Shown here in pieces: positions 52,776-61,765 of a DNA stretch of 64,000 nt; positions within the stretch are counted from its first letter, which is position 1; each line of letters starts with the position of its first letter. The notes beneath the pieces are model-generated. The model was not told the origin of the DNA and searched no databases. It worked only from the letters and a program-made list of their open reading frames with translations. The position numbers were made by a program, and so were the translations under genes. Origin of the DNA: Bradyrhizobium sp. BR13661 (GTDB taxonomy: Bacteria > Pseudomonadota > Alphaproteobacteria > Rhizobiales > Xanthobacteraceae); NCBI RefSeq assembly GCF_029892425.1, contig NZ_JARXWB010000002.1:186001-250000 (forward strand), in the 5' to 3' direction.

Positions 52776-54677
52776 TCAATGGCCGTCGGCGGACGCTGCA
52801 ACCTTAATTGTTAGTAGGGATTCGTCCGCCTTCAGCATCTTTTCCAGCGTTTCCAGCCGATCGGCCTCCCGTGGCGGCTTGTCCCACCGCAGGCGGCTGA
52901 TACGGGGAAAGCGCATGGCGACGCCGGATTTGTGCCGCGGTGAGCGCTGCAGCCCTTCGAAGGCGACCTCCAGCACCAGCCCCTTGTCCGCTTCGTGCAC
53001 GACATGACGCACCGGGCCGAACTTCTCCGTGGTGTTGCGGCGGACGAAGCGGTCGATCTGGAGCAGCTCCTCGTCGGTGAAGCCGAAATAGGCTTTGCCG
53101 ACCGGCACCAGCTCCTCACCGTTCTCGGTCTCGGTCCAGACGCCAAAGGTGTAGTCGGAATAATAGGACGAGCGCTTGCCGTGGCCGCGCTGCGCATACA
53201 TCAGCACGGCATCGATGATGTGCGGGTCGCGTTTCCACTTCCACCATTGGCCCTTCGGCCGTCCCGGCAGGTAAGGTGCATCGCGCCGCTTCAGCATCAC
53301 GCCTTCGACGGCGTCGGCATCCTCGCCCGCGCCGGCGCTCGCGGGATCGGCGCGCGCGGCGGTGAGGGCGTCCCAATTCGCGAAGGGAACGGTGGGCGAG
53401 AGATCAATGCGGGGATCGCTAAGCTTTGCGATGAAGGTCTCCAGCCGCGCGCGCCGTTCCGAGAACGGCAACTCGCGCAGATCGTTCGCGTCGTCGCCGA
53501 GCAGATCATAGGCGCGCAGGTGGATCGGAAATTCCTTGATCAGCTTCGGCGAGACGATTTTGCGGTTGAGCCGCTGCTGCAGGACGTTGAAACTCTGCAC
53601 GCGGCCCTCGCGCAGGATCAGCAGTTCGCCGTCGATCGCACCGGGCAGGCGCAGCGACGGCACCAGATCGGGAAAGCTCCGCGTGATGTCCTCGCCCGTG
53701 CGTGAATAGAGCCGCGCGGTGATCTGCCCATGATCATCGCGCCCGGCAACCGCCTGCACGCGGATGCCGTCCCATTTCCATTCGGCGATGTAGTCGGCGG
53801 GATCGAGGCTTGCGAAATCGCTGTCTTCGATCGCATGCGCCAGCATCACCGGGCGGAACGACGCGGGATCGCGATTGACAGGCTTTTCGGCGTGACCTTC
53901 CAGCCACGCGAACAGGTCGAGATAGGGCGGGCTGAGGCCCGGCCAGATCAGCTCGACCTCATGCGGGTCCTTGTCGCCGAGCGCGGCGGCTGCGGTCTTG
54001 GCGAGGCGCGCCGAGATGCCGATGCGCATGGCACCGGTGACGAGTTTCAGCAGCGCCCAGCGGCCGGTCTCGTCGAGCTCGTCGAGCCAGCGTTCGAGCT
54101 GCCTCGGCAGCTCGGACTTGCCGAGCGTGCGCAGCGTGGTGACGACTTCGGTGAGGGTCGGCGGAGGTGGGTTGTTGTGGTTGCTTGGCTGGAGCGCGTC
54201 ACTGGCGTCTCGCCCGCGGTACCCCTCTCCCTGACCCTCCCCCGCAAGGGGGGAGGGAACGGTGAGAGTTGTGCGTCCATCACTCGCTGAATCACTATCA
54301 GTCGCCGAACTCGCCTGTCGCTCCGCACGCAACTGCGCTCCCTCCCCCCTTGCGGGGGAGGGTGGGGGAGAGGGGTGGCCCGGAAAAGATTGCAAATTGG
54401 TTTGCGCCTTCGGCCACATCAGCGCCACCGTCTCCGAGAGATCGCCAACATAATCGTAGCTCAACCCGAACAGCACCTCATCGGTGCGCGAGGCAATGAG
54501 ATCGCGGATCAGCGCGGGCTTGGCGTGCTTGAAGCTGAGCGCGCCGGTGAGTGCGGCCAGCGCGTAGCCGCGATCGGGATCGCCGACGTCGCGAAAGTAG
54601 CCGGTGAGCAGCCGCAGCTTGTTGTTGCGGCCGGGCTCGTAGGCGAGGCGGTCCAGGAGTTCGGCGAAGCGGTTCAT
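52776..54677 (-). CDS. ATP-dependent DNA ligase of the ligase-associated repair set, with in-frame repeat insertion
   Basis: Seals DNA nicks using ATP. The 633-residue product has an N-terminal DNA-binding domain, the adenylation domain with nucleotide-acceptor Lys301 in AEWKWDGIRVQ, IDGELLIL, EGVMLKRRDAPYLPGRPKGQWWKWKRDP, and an OB-fold domain ending in SGVAMRFPRISRLRWDKPPREAD. Residues about 99-154 (Ser/Pro/Gly-rich, PSPPPSPARGEG) are encoded by a palindromic repeat inserted in frame. ATG 54677 overlaps the exonuclease stop by 4 bases. Ligase plus exonuclease, helicase and PdeM form a known DNA-damage set. Confidence 0.92.
   Translation of the reverse strand: MNRFAELLDRLAYEPGRNNKLRLLTGYFRDVGDPDRGYALAALTGALSFKHAKPALIRDLIASRTDEVLFGLSYDYVGDLSETVALMWPKAQTNLQSFPGHPSPPPSPARGEGAQLRAERQASSATDSDSASDGRTTLTVPSPLAGEGQGEGYRGRDASDALQPSNHNNPPPPTLTEVVTTLRTLGKSELPRQLERWLDELDETGRWALLKLVTGAMRIGISARLAKTAAAALGDKDPHEVELIWPGLSPPYLDLFAWLEGHAEKPVNRDPASFRPVMLAHAIEDSDFASLDPADYIAEWKWDGIRVQAVAGRDDHGQITARLYSRTGEDITRSFPDLVPSLRLPGAIDGELLILREGRVQSFNVLQQRLNRKIVSPKLIKEFPIHLRAYDLLGDDANDLRELPFSERRARLETFIAKLSDPRIDLSPTVPFANWDALTAARADPASAGAGEDADAVEGVMLKRRDAPYLPGRPKGQWWKWKRDPHIIDAVLMYAQRGHGKRSSYYSDYTFGVWTETENGEELVPVGKAYFGFTDEELLQIDRFVRRNTTEKFGPVRHVVHEADKGLVLEVAFEGLQRSPRHKSGVAMRFPRISRLRWDKPPREADRLETLEKMLKADESLLTIKVAASADGH
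54220..54379. repeat. Class 3 palindromic repeat inside the DNA ligase coding sequence
   Basis: Inverted arms (CCCTCTCCCTGACCCTCCCC side and GGGAGGGTGGGGGAGAGGG side) enclose about 100 bases. The same class of unit is intergenic at 61766-61905. On the minus strand the reading frame stays open throughout, adding about 55 residues to the ligase. Confidence 0.85.
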
Positions 54678-55720
54678 GCCTCGGCCTCGCCGGGAGCCGC
54701 CGGCTCGCTTTCTTCCTCCTCGCCATAGCCGACGAGATCGAGCGGCCGTGCCCGCAGACGTCGCGTCTTGCACCAATGCACCAGCGCGTCTTCCTGGCCG
54801 TGGGTGACCCAGATCTCGCCGGCGCCGGTCGCCGCGATCGTCGCGGTGAGGCCGTCCCAATCGGCGTGGTCGGAGATCACCAGCGGCAGTTCGATGCCGC
54901 CCTGCCGCGCGCGGGCGCGCACGCGCATCCAGCCCGAGGCGAAGGCGGTGACGGGATCGGGAAAGCGCCGGGCCCAGATATCCGACGTCGCGGACGGCGG
55001 TGCCAGCGTGATGGTGCCGGCGAGCTGAGCCTTCTTCATGCCGGCCACAGGCCTAAGCTCGCCGAGGTCGATGCCGCGGCTCTGGTAGTAATAGGTGATC
55101 TTTTCCATCGCGCCATGCAGGTAGATCGGCGCGTCATAGCCGGCCTGCCGCAGCAGCGCGATCACGCGCTGGGCCTTGCCGAGCGAATAGGCGCCGACGA
55201 GATGGGCGCGTTCCGGAAACAGCGCGACCGAGGCCAGCAGCTTCTTCACCTCGCCCGCTGCATCGCCATGGCGAAACACCGGCAGGCCGAACGTGGCCTC
55301 GGTGATGAAGACGTCGCAGGGCACCAGCTCGAACGGGACGCAGGTCGGGTCGGGCGCATCCTTGTAGTCGCCGGAGGCGACGATGCAAGTGTCCCCACAC
55401 GTCACGGCGATCTGCGCCGAGCCCAGCACGTGGCCGGCCGGGTGGAATTTGGCGGTGACATCGCCGAGCCTGATCTCCTCGCCATAGCTGATCACTTGCG
55501 TCGCGCCGGCAAAGTTCTCGCCATAGCGCAACCGCATCATGTCGAGCGTTTCCTGCGTCGCCAGCACGGCGCCATGGCCGGCGCGGGCATGATCGGAATG
55601 GCCGTGGGTGATCAGGGCCCGCTCCACGGGCCGGACGGGATCGATGTGGAAGCCGCCCGGCTTGCAGCACAGGCCGTCAGCAGTTGGCAGCAGGATGTCT
55701 TGCGGGCGCATGGTCGTCAT
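54674..55720 (-). CDS. Ligase-associated DNA exonuclease (metallo-beta-lactamase fold)
   Basis: The 348-residue product is an MBL/beta-CASP-type nuclease of the COG1236 group. It has the metal motif LITHGHSDHARAGHGAVLA, then VTAKFHPAGHVLGSAQIAV, CIVASGDYKDAPDPTCVPFE, ISDHADWDGLTATI and WVTHGQEDALVHWC. This subgroup is regularly linked to the ligase and the DEXH helicase. Its stop overlaps the ligase ATG, so exonuclease and ligase are made together. The start could also be ATG 55711. Confidence 0.9.
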   Translation of the reverse strand: MTTMRPQDILLPTADGLCCKPGGFHIDPVRPVERALITHGHSDHARAGHGAVLATQETLDMMRLRYGENFAGATQVISYGEEIRLGDVTAKFHPAGHVLGSAQIAVTCGDTCIVASGDYKDAPDPTCVPFELVPCDVFITEATFGLPVFRHGDAAGEVKKLLASVALFPERAHLVGAYSLGKAQRVIALLRQAGYDAPIYLHGAMEKITYYYQSRGIDLGELRPVAGMKKAQLAGTITLAPPSATSDIWARRFPDPVTAFASGWMRVRARARQGGIELPLVISDHADWDGLTATIAATGAGEIWVTHGQEDALVHWCKTRRLRARPLDLVGYGEEEESEPAAPGEAEA

Positions 55721-55748
55721 ATAGGAAGGTCGTGCTCCAAATTAACCC

Positions 55749-55830
55749 GTCATGCGCGGGCTTGACCCGCGCATCCATCCTCTTAAAGAGGTCTCTTTTG
55801 ATGGATTTCCGGGTCAAGCCCGGCAATGAC
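55749..55830. repeat. Palindromic repeat, class 5 (GTCATGC...CAATGAC)
   Basis: Inverted arms (GTCATGCGCGGGCTTGACCC on the left; GGGTCAAGCCCGGCAATGAC on the right) with a short centre. It lies in the divergent gap between the exonuclease and the methyltransferase genes, where their promoters must also be. Confidence 0.75.
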
Positions 55831-55880
55831 AATCGGTTCCTCCAATGCCTCTCCGCCTGTTCCAATCCTCCGGCGATCTC

Positions 55881-56771
55881 ATGGCCGACCGCCGTTTCGA
55901 GTTCGCACGCGACCTGCAGCTCAAGGGCGATCTGCCCGCCGCCGCCGATCTGATCGAGCAGGCCATCGAGCTCGCGCCTGACTTCACCTCGGCCTGGTTC
56001 ACGCTCGGCGAAATCCGTCAGCAGCTTGGCGAGCGCGACAAGGCCATCGCGGCATTCCGCAAAGCGCGTGAGTCCGACCCGGAGGACCAGCATGGCGCCC
56101 ATTTGCATCTGATCCGGCTCGGCGACGCGCAATTGTCGGAAATGCCAAAAGCCTATGTGCAGGCGCTGTTCGATCAATACGCGCCGCGCTTCGAGCACGT
56201 CCTGATCAACGATCTCGACTACCGCGCGCCTTCGCTGATCTTCAAGGCGGTGGTGGCGGCGCGCGTGGCTGCGAAGAAGCCGGCCTTCTTCAAACGCACC
56301 ATCGATCTCGGCTGCGGCACCGGACTTGCGGCGGCCGCCTTCGCAAAGCAGGTCGATCATTTTATCGGCATCGACCTCTCACCCGGCATGATCAAGGAGG
56401 CGCGGACGACGGAGCTTTATGCCGAGCTCGAGGTCGCCGACATGATCGAGGGCTTGCGCGGCAAGCCTGAGACAAGCGCGAACCTCGTCGTTGCCGCGGA
56501 TGCCTTCGTCTATCTCTCCGATCTCGCGCCTGTTCTTGTCGAGGCCAGGCGCGTGCTGGCATCGGGCGGCGTGCTCGCCTTCACGCTGGAGACGCATGCG
56601 GGCGATGGCGTCGTGCTCGGCGAAGGCCTGCGCTATGCCCATTCGGCGGAATATGTGCGTGGTGCGATTGCGAAGGCCGGGCTGAAGCTGCTGACGCTGG
56701 AGCCGTGCTCGCCGCGCAACGAGAACAACGAGCCGGTGCGCGGTCTCGTCATCGTCGCCGAGAAAACTTAA
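55881..56771 (+). CDS. TPR-containing SAM-dependent methyltransferase
   Basis: The 296-residue product has an N-terminal TPR-like region (FARDLQLKGDLPAAADLIEQAIELAPDFTSAWFTLGEIRQQLGERDKAIAAFRKARESDP) and a class I methyltransferase domain. SAM motif I is IDLGCGTGLAAAAFAKQ, followed by FIGIDLSPGMIKEA and NLVVAADAFVYLSDLAPVLVEARRVLASGG. The substrate is unknown. The start at 55881 omits a 12-codon extension next to the repeat. It interrupts the ligase-associated gene set. Confidence 0.85.
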   Translation: MADRRFEFARDLQLKGDLPAAADLIEQAIELAPDFTSAWFTLGEIRQQLGERDKAIAAFRKARESDPEDQHGAHLHLIRLGDAQLSEMPKAYVQALFDQYAPRFEHVLINDLDYRAPSLIFKAVVAARVAAKKPAFFKRTIDLGCGTGLAAAAFAKQVDHFIGIDLSPGMIKEARTTELYAELEVADMIEGLRGKPETSANLVVAADAFVYLSDLAPVLVEARRVLASGGVLAFTLETHAGDGVVLGEGLRYAHSAEYVRGAIAKAGLKLLTLEPCSPRNENNEPVRGLVIVAEKT

Positions 56772-56791
56772 AGAGAAAACTTGAGTCTAGG

Positions 56792-56815
56792 CGCTAAACA
56801 CGCGGCAATTTAGCG
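56792..56815 (+). other. Hairpin between the methyltransferase and binding-protein genes
   Basis: CGCTAAA (56792-56798) pairs with TTTAGCG (56809-56815) around a 10-base loop, 20 bases after the methyltransferase stop. There is no T-tract. It may be a weak terminator or an operator of the next gene. Confidence 0.4.
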
Positions 56816-56899
56816 TCACTGCGTCATCAGGCGACGAACTTCCTACTTGCGAGCCGTGCGGATGCCAGCACAATGCGCGCATTAGGGAGAGAAACAACA

Positions 56900-58129
56900 A
56901 TGACGAAGAATCCATCGCGGCGCGATGTCGGCGCCGCCGCGCTCGCCACCATCGCTGCATCCGTCCTGCCCGCGCCTTACGTCTGGGCCGCGGAGAAAAA
57001 ATACGATGCCGGCGCCAGCGACACCGAGATCAAGATCGGGCAGACCGTGCCGCATTCCGGTCCCGGCTCGCTCTATGGCGTGCTCGGTCGCGTCGGCGAG
57101 GCCTATTTCCAGATGCTCAATGAAGGCGGCGGCATCAACGGACGCAAGGTCAACTTCCTCACCCTCGACGATGCCTACAGCGCGCCGAAATGTGTCGAGG
57201 CGACGCGGCGCCTGGTCGAGCAGGAGGAGGTGCTGGCGCTCTACGGCTCGCTCGGCACCGCGCCGCAAACGGCCGTGCACAAATATCTGAATTCCAAGGG
57301 CGTGCCGCAGCTGCTGCTCAACACCGGTGCCTCGAAGTGGAACAACCCGAAGGAGTTCAAATGGACGATGGCGGGCTTGCCGCTGTATCCGACCGAAGCG
57401 CGCATCCTCGCCAAGCATGTCCTCGCCGTGAAGCCGAACGCCAGGATCGGCATCCTCTATCAGAACGACGATTTCGGCCGCGACTTCCTTGGGCCCTTCA
57501 AGAAGGTGCTCGCGGATGCCGGCGGCGCCGCGCAGGTGATCATGGAGCAGACCTACGACCTCACCGATCCGACGGTCGATTCCCAGCTGATCAATCTCTC
57601 CAAGTCGGGCGCGGACGTTTTCTACAACATCTCCACCGGCAAGGCGTCGTCGCAGTCGATCCGCAAGGTCGCCGAGCTCGGCTGGAAGCCGCTGCAGCTG
57701 CTCTCGGCCGGCTCGACCGGCAAATCCATTCTCAGCGCCGCCGGCTTCGAAAATGCCAAGGACATCGTCTCGATCAGCTATGCGAAGGATGCCGGGCCTG
57801 GCCGTTGGGAAAAGGATCCGGGCCCGATGGCGTTCGAGGAGCTGCGCAAGAAATATCTGCCGAACATCGCGCCCGACAACACCATCGCTTATGCCGGCTA
57901 CGGCCAGGCCGTCACCATGGGCGAAATCCTGCGCCGCTGTGGCGATGAGCTGACCCGGGCCAATGTGCTGAAGCAGGCCTCCAACCTCAACGGCTTCCAC
58001 TCCCCGTTCTTCCTCGACGGCGTCACTTACAGCTACACCCCCGACGACTACACACCGATGAAGACGCTGTTCACCCAAATCTTCAACGGCAAGGACTGGG
58101 ACGTCTCGGACGGGCCCGTGGTGGAGTAG
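56900..58129 (+). CDS. Branched-chain amino-acid-type ABC binding protein (Peripla_BP_6), Tat-like signal
   Basis: The 409-residue product has an export signal with SRRDVGAAALATIAASVLPAPYVWA, resembling a Tat signal. It then has the Leu/Ile/Val-binding fold: IKIGQTVPHSGPGSLYGVLGRVGEAYFQMLNEGGGINGRKVNFLTLDDAYSAPKCVEATRRLVEQEEVLALYGSLGT. Genes for the permeases and ATPases are not adjacent. GGGAGAGAAAC precedes the ATG; a longer frame is rejected. The ligand could be an amino acid or an aromatic or aliphatic acid. Confidence 0.88.
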   Translation: MTKNPSRRDVGAAALATIAASVLPAPYVWAAEKKYDAGASDTEIKIGQTVPHSGPGSLYGVLGRVGEAYFQMLNEGGGINGRKVNFLTLDDAYSAPKCVEATRRLVEQEEVLALYGSLGTAPQTAVHKYLNSKGVPQLLLNTGASKWNNPKEFKWTMAGLPLYPTEARILAKHVLAVKPNARIGILYQNDDFGRDFLGPFKKVLADAGGAAQVIMEQTYDLTDPTVDSQLINLSKSGADVFYNISTGKASSQSIRKVAELGWKPLQLLSAGSTGKSILSAAGFENAKDIVSISYAKDAGPGRWEKDPGPMAFEELRKKYLPNIAPDNTIAYAGYGQAVTMGEILRRCGDELTRANVLKQASNLNGFHSPFFLDGVTYSYTPDDYTPMKTLFTQIFNGKDWDVSDGPVVE

Positions 58130-58147
58130 AGTCTCCGCTGCCTCTTC

Positions 58148-58300
58148 CCCTCTCCCCGCCTGCGGGGAGAGGGTAGGGTGAGGGGGAGCCTCCGCGGGGA
58201 CGGAAGCAGATGGACTCGCGGAGACTCCCCCCTCACCCGGAATTCGCGCTTGCGCGCAAATTCCGACCTCTCCCCGCACGCGGGGCGAGGTGAGAACCCA
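58148..58300. repeat. Class 3 palindromic repeat before the helicase gene
   Basis: Contains CCTCTCCCCGC/GCGGGGAGAGG at the left, inner GACTCGC/GCGCGC pieces, and ACCTCTCCCCGCACGCGGGG at the right. Its right end overlaps the first possible GTG (58290) of the helicase frame, so a start further downstream is preferred. Confidence 0.7.
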
Positions 58301-58340
58301 CCCCTCGACGAACCCGCCCCCACGGCTTACCTGTGATGCC

Positions 58341-60908
58341 GTGCCGCCCCGCATCCTCAAAATCCCGGCTGATCCGGCCGCGCTGCTGTTGCCCGACCGC
58401 TTCCAGCAATGGTTCGCGGGGCGCGGCTGGTCGCCGCGCGAGCATCAGCTGGCGCTTCTGGAGAAGGCGCGTGAGGACCGATCGGCGCTGCTGATCGCGC
58501 CGACCGGTGCCGGCAAGACGCTGGCGGGATTTTTGCCGACGCTGGTCGAGCTGAGCTCTGCGAGCGTTGGTTCTGCGAAATCCGTGGTCTCCACGGGCCG
58601 CTCCGTTCAGCGCAGCGCCGGTCTGCACACGCTCTACATCTCGCCGCTGAAAGCGCTCGCCGTCGACATCGCGCGCAACCTCGAGCGCCCGATCGCCGAG
58701 ATGAACTTGCCGATCAAGGTCGAGACCCGCACCGGCGACACGCCGGTGTCGCGGCGCCAGCGGCAGCGACGCTATCCGCCTGATATTCTGCTGACGACAC
58801 CCGAACAGCTCGCGCTGCTGCTCTCCTCCGACGACGCGCCATTCCTGTTCTCCTCGCTCAAGCGCATCGTGCTCGACGAGTTGCACGCGCTCGTCACGTC
58901 GAAGCGCGGCGATCTGCTCTCGCTGGGCCTTGCGCGACTCTGGCGGCTGACGCCGCAGATACGTGCCATCGGCCTATCGGCAACCGTCGCCGAGCCGGAC
59001 CAGCTCGCGCGCTTCCTGGTGCCGCAACCCGGCGGCAACGAAGCTGCGGCCGACATCGTCGTCGCCGGCGGCGCCGCGCCGCCGCAGGTGGAGATGCTGG
59101 ATACGCGCGAGCGGCTGCCCTGGGCCGGCCATGGCGCGCGTCACGCGCTCGCCGAAGTCTACGAGCTGATCAAGCAGAACAAGACGACGCTGGTCTTCGT
59201 CAACACCCGCAGCCAGGCCGAGATGCTGTTCCAGGATCTCTGGCGCATGAACGATGACGGCCTTGCCATCGCGCTGCATCACGGCTCGCTCGATGTCGCC
59301 CAGCGCCGCAAGGTCGAGGAAGCCATGTCGGCGGGTCGTTTGCGCGGCGTTGTCTGCACCTCGTCGCTCGATCTCGGCATCGACTGGGGCGATGTCGATC
59401 TCGTCGTCAATATCGGCGCGCCCAAGGGCTCCTCGCGCCTGATGCAGCGCATCGGCCGCGCCAATCACCGCCTCGATGAAGCATCGCGCGCGGTGCTGGT
59501 GCCGGCGAACCGTTTCGAGGTGCTGGAGTGCCGCGCCGCGATCGATGCCATCGCCGAGAATGCGCAGGACACGCCGCCCTTGCGCACGGGCGGGCTCGAT
59601 GTGCTGGCCCAGCACGTGCTCGGCTGCGCCTGCGGCGAACCGTTCCTGAGCGATGATCTCTTCGAAGAGGTCCGTACGGCCGCGCCCTATGCCGGTCTCG
59701 CGCGCGACGATTTCGACGACGTCGTCGATTTCGTCGCCACCGGCGGCTACGCGCTGAAAACCTATGAGCGCTTCGCCCGCATCAAGCAGGACAAGCAGGG
59801 CCGCTGGCGCGTCGCCAATCCAAAAGTGCGGCAGAGCTATCGGCTCAATGTCGGCACCATCGTCGAGGAGCCGATGCTGAAGGTGCGGCTGGTGCGGGGA
59901 CGTTCCACCGGCAGCGGTTCGACCGGCGCCATCGCGCGCGGCGGCCGCGTGCTGGGGGAGATCGAGGAATATTTCATCGAAGGCCTCACGGCCGGCGACA
60001 CCTTCGTGTTCGGCGGCGAAGTCGTGCGCTACGAGGCGCTGGCCGAGGACCAGGTCTACGTCTCCCGCGCCAGCGACAAGGACCCGAAAGTGCCGTCCTA
60101 CATGGGCGGCAAGTTTCCGCTCTCCACCTATCTCGCCGAGCGCGTCCGCCGCATCCTCGATGATGCCAGCGCCTGGAATGGCCTGCCCGAGCAGGTGCGC
60201 GACTGGCTGTCGCTGCAAAAGGACGTCAGCAGAGTGCCCGGCGTCCGCGAGTTGCTGGTCGAGACCTTTCCCCGCGGCAACAAGCACTACCTCATCTGCT
60301 ATCCCTTCGAGGGCCGGCTCGCGCATCAGACGCTCGGCATGCTGTTGACGCGTCGTCTCGAGCGCGCCCGCGCGCGGCCGCTCGGTTTCGTCGCCAATGA
60401 ATATGCAGTGGCGATCTGGGGGCTCGGCGATGCCTCCTTCATGATCCGCCACGGCCAGCTTGATCTCGATGCGCTGTTCAACCCGGATATGCTGGGCGAC
60501 GATCTCGAAGCCTGGCTCGCTGAGTCCGCGCTGATGAAGCGCACGTTTCGTAATTGCGCGCTGATCTCAGGCCTGATCGCGCGCCGCTTCACCGACGAAG
60601 ACAAGAGCCGCCGTCAGGTGCTGTTCTCGACCGATCTCGTCTACGATGTCTTGCGAAAACACCAGGCCGACCACGTCCTTCTGCGCGCCGCGCGTGCCGA
60701 TGCCGCCACCGGCCTGCTCGATCTGCGCCGTCTCGGCGGCATGCTCGCCCGCATCCAGGGCCACATCACCCACCGGGAACTCGACCGCGTCTCCCCGCTC
60801 GCCGTCCCCGTGATGCTGGAAATCGGCCGCGAGTCAGTTTATGGCGAAGCTGCAGACGAGCTGTTGGCCGAAGCCGCCGACGAGCTGGTCAAGGAAGCGA
60901 TGTCGTAG
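58341..60908 (+). CDS. Ligase-associated DEXH-box DNA helicase (Lhr-like)
   Basis: A 855-residue superfamily 2 helicase of the Lhr-core type. It has Q-motif-like PREHQLALLEKA, Walker A IAPTGAGKT, LYISPLKALAVDIARNL, LTTPEQLALLL, DEXH box VLDELHAL, SAT motif IGLSATVAEPD, VFVNTRSQAEMLFQDL, and motif VI RIGRANHRLDEASRA. The C-terminal half has the winged-helix and Lhr-specific section (LGMLLTRRLERARARPLGFVANEYAVAIWG). GTG 58341 (VPPRILKIP) is chosen because the upstream frame lies in a repeat. It works with ligase, exonuclease and PdeM in DNA damage repair, by family association. Confidence 0.92.
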   Translation: MPPRILKIPADPAALLLPDRFQQWFAGRGWSPREHQLALLEKAREDRSALLIAPTGAGKTLAGFLPTLVELSSASVGSAKSVVSTGRSVQRSAGLHTLYISPLKALAVDIARNLERPIAEMNLPIKVETRTGDTPVSRRQRQRRYPPDILLTTPEQLALLLSSDDAPFLFSSLKRIVLDELHALVTSKRGDLLSLGLARLWRLTPQIRAIGLSATVAEPDQLARFLVPQPGGNEAAADIVVAGGAAPPQVEMLDTRERLPWAGHGARHALAEVYELIKQNKTTLVFVNTRSQAEMLFQDLWRMNDDGLAIALHHGSLDVAQRRKVEEAMSAGRLRGVVCTSSLDLGIDWGDVDLVVNIGAPKGSSRLMQRIGRANHRLDEASRAVLVPANRFEVLECRAAIDAIAENAQDTPPLRTGGLDVLAQHVLGCACGEPFLSDDLFEEVRTAAPYAGLARDDFDDVVDFVATGGYALKTYERFARIKQDKQGRWRVANPKVRQSYRLNVGTIVEEPMLKVRLVRGRSTGSGSTGAIARGGRVLGEIEEYFIEGLTAGDTFVFGGEVVRYEALAEDQVYVSRASDKDPKVPSYMGGKFPLSTYLAERVRRILDDASAWNGLPEQVRDWLSLQKDVSRVPGVRELLVETFPRGNKHYLICYPFEGRLAHQTLGMLLTRRLERARARPLGFVANEYAVAIWGLGDASFMIRHGQLDLDALFNPDMLGDDLEAWLAESALMKRTFRNCALISGLIARRFTDEDKSRRQVLFSTDLVYDVLRKHQADHVLLRAARADAATGLLDLRRLGGMLARIQGHITHRELDRVSPLAVPVMLEIGRESVYGEAADELLAEAADELVKEAMS

Positions 60909-60945
60909 AGAATTTTGCCAGTGAGGCGCGCAACCCTATCCATAT

Positions 60946-61027
60946 CGTCATGCCCGGGCTTGACCCGGGCATCCACGTCTTTGCTTCAGCAAGAGCGTGG
61001 ATGGCCGGGACAAGCCCGGCCATGACG
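60946..61027. repeat. Palindromic repeat, class 5, between helicase and PdeM genes
   Basis: Arms CGTCATGCCCGGGC and GCCCGGCCATGACG are inverted around a centre with CACGTCTTTGC. The right arm contributes an in-frame ATG (61022) to the pdeM frame, which may or may not be used. Confidence 0.8.
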
Positions 61028-61063
61028 GCGCAAGGGGCACTCTCCATTACTTCAACGCTGGCA

Positions 61064-61720
61064 ATGGACGTTGCCGGTGTTTCATTCCACGCCGATCTCT
61101 CCGGCGCCCTCTATTGGGAAGAGCAGCGCCTGCTCGTCGTCTCCGATCTGCATCTGGAAAAGGGGTCCAGCTTCGCCACGCGCGGCGTGCTGCTGCCGCC
61201 TTACGACACGCTGGCAACGCTCAGCCGCCTCGCTGCTGTCATCTCCCGCCATGATCCCAAAACCGTCATCGCGCTCGGCGACAGCTTTCACGATCGTTCC
61301 GCGCATGAGCGCCTGTCGGCGGACGACCGCGACGCCGTCGCAGCACTCCAGGCCGGCCGCGACTGGATCTGGATCTCAGGCAATCACGATCCGATGCTGC
61401 CGCGCGATCTCGGCGGCACCGTCGCCGACGAGGTCTCAATCGGCCCGATCACCTTCCGCCACGAGCCATCAGGCGCGCATGGCGAGATTGCGGGCCATCT
61501 GCATCCCAAGGCCCGTGTCTCCGCGCGCGGCCGTTCGATGGAGCGGCGTTGTTTCGCCAGCGACGGCCTACGCGCCGTGATGCCCGCCTTCGGCGCCTAT
61601 GCCGGCGGCCTCAGCATCCGCGATGCGGCGTTCGCGAAGATCTTTCCGAGCAATGGTTTTGTCGCACATCTGCTCGGCGACCGCCGCGTCCACGCGATCG
61701 CCGCGTCGCGCTGTTATTGA
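61064..61720 (+). CDS. pdeM: Ligase-associated DNA phosphoesterase/endonuclease PdeM
   Basis: A 218-residue calcineurin-like metallophosphoesterase with all metal motifs: VSDLHLEKGSSFA (DxH), IALGDSFHD (GDxxxD), ISGNHDP (GNHD), and IAGHLHPKA (GHLH). This subgroup always travels with the DNA ligase, exonuclease and Lhr-like helicase. It follows the helicase gene by 155 bases on the same strand, separated by a palindromic repeat. ATG 61064 is chosen; ATG 61022 inside the repeat is an alternative adding 14 residues. Confidence 0.9.
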   Translation: MDVAGVSFHADLSGALYWEEQRLLVVSDLHLEKGSSFATRGVLLPPYDTLATLSRLAAVISRHDPKTVIALGDSFHDRSAHERLSADDRDAVAALQAGRDWIWISGNHDPMLPRDLGGTVADEVSIGPITFRHEPSGAHGEIAGHLHPKARVSARGRSMERRCFASDGLRAVMPAFGAYAGGLSIRDAAFAKIFPSNGFVAHLLGDRRVHAIAASRCY

Positions 61721-61765
61721 AGCGGGTTCCGCCTCGATTGAACACTCTCTCCATGCGCACAACTG

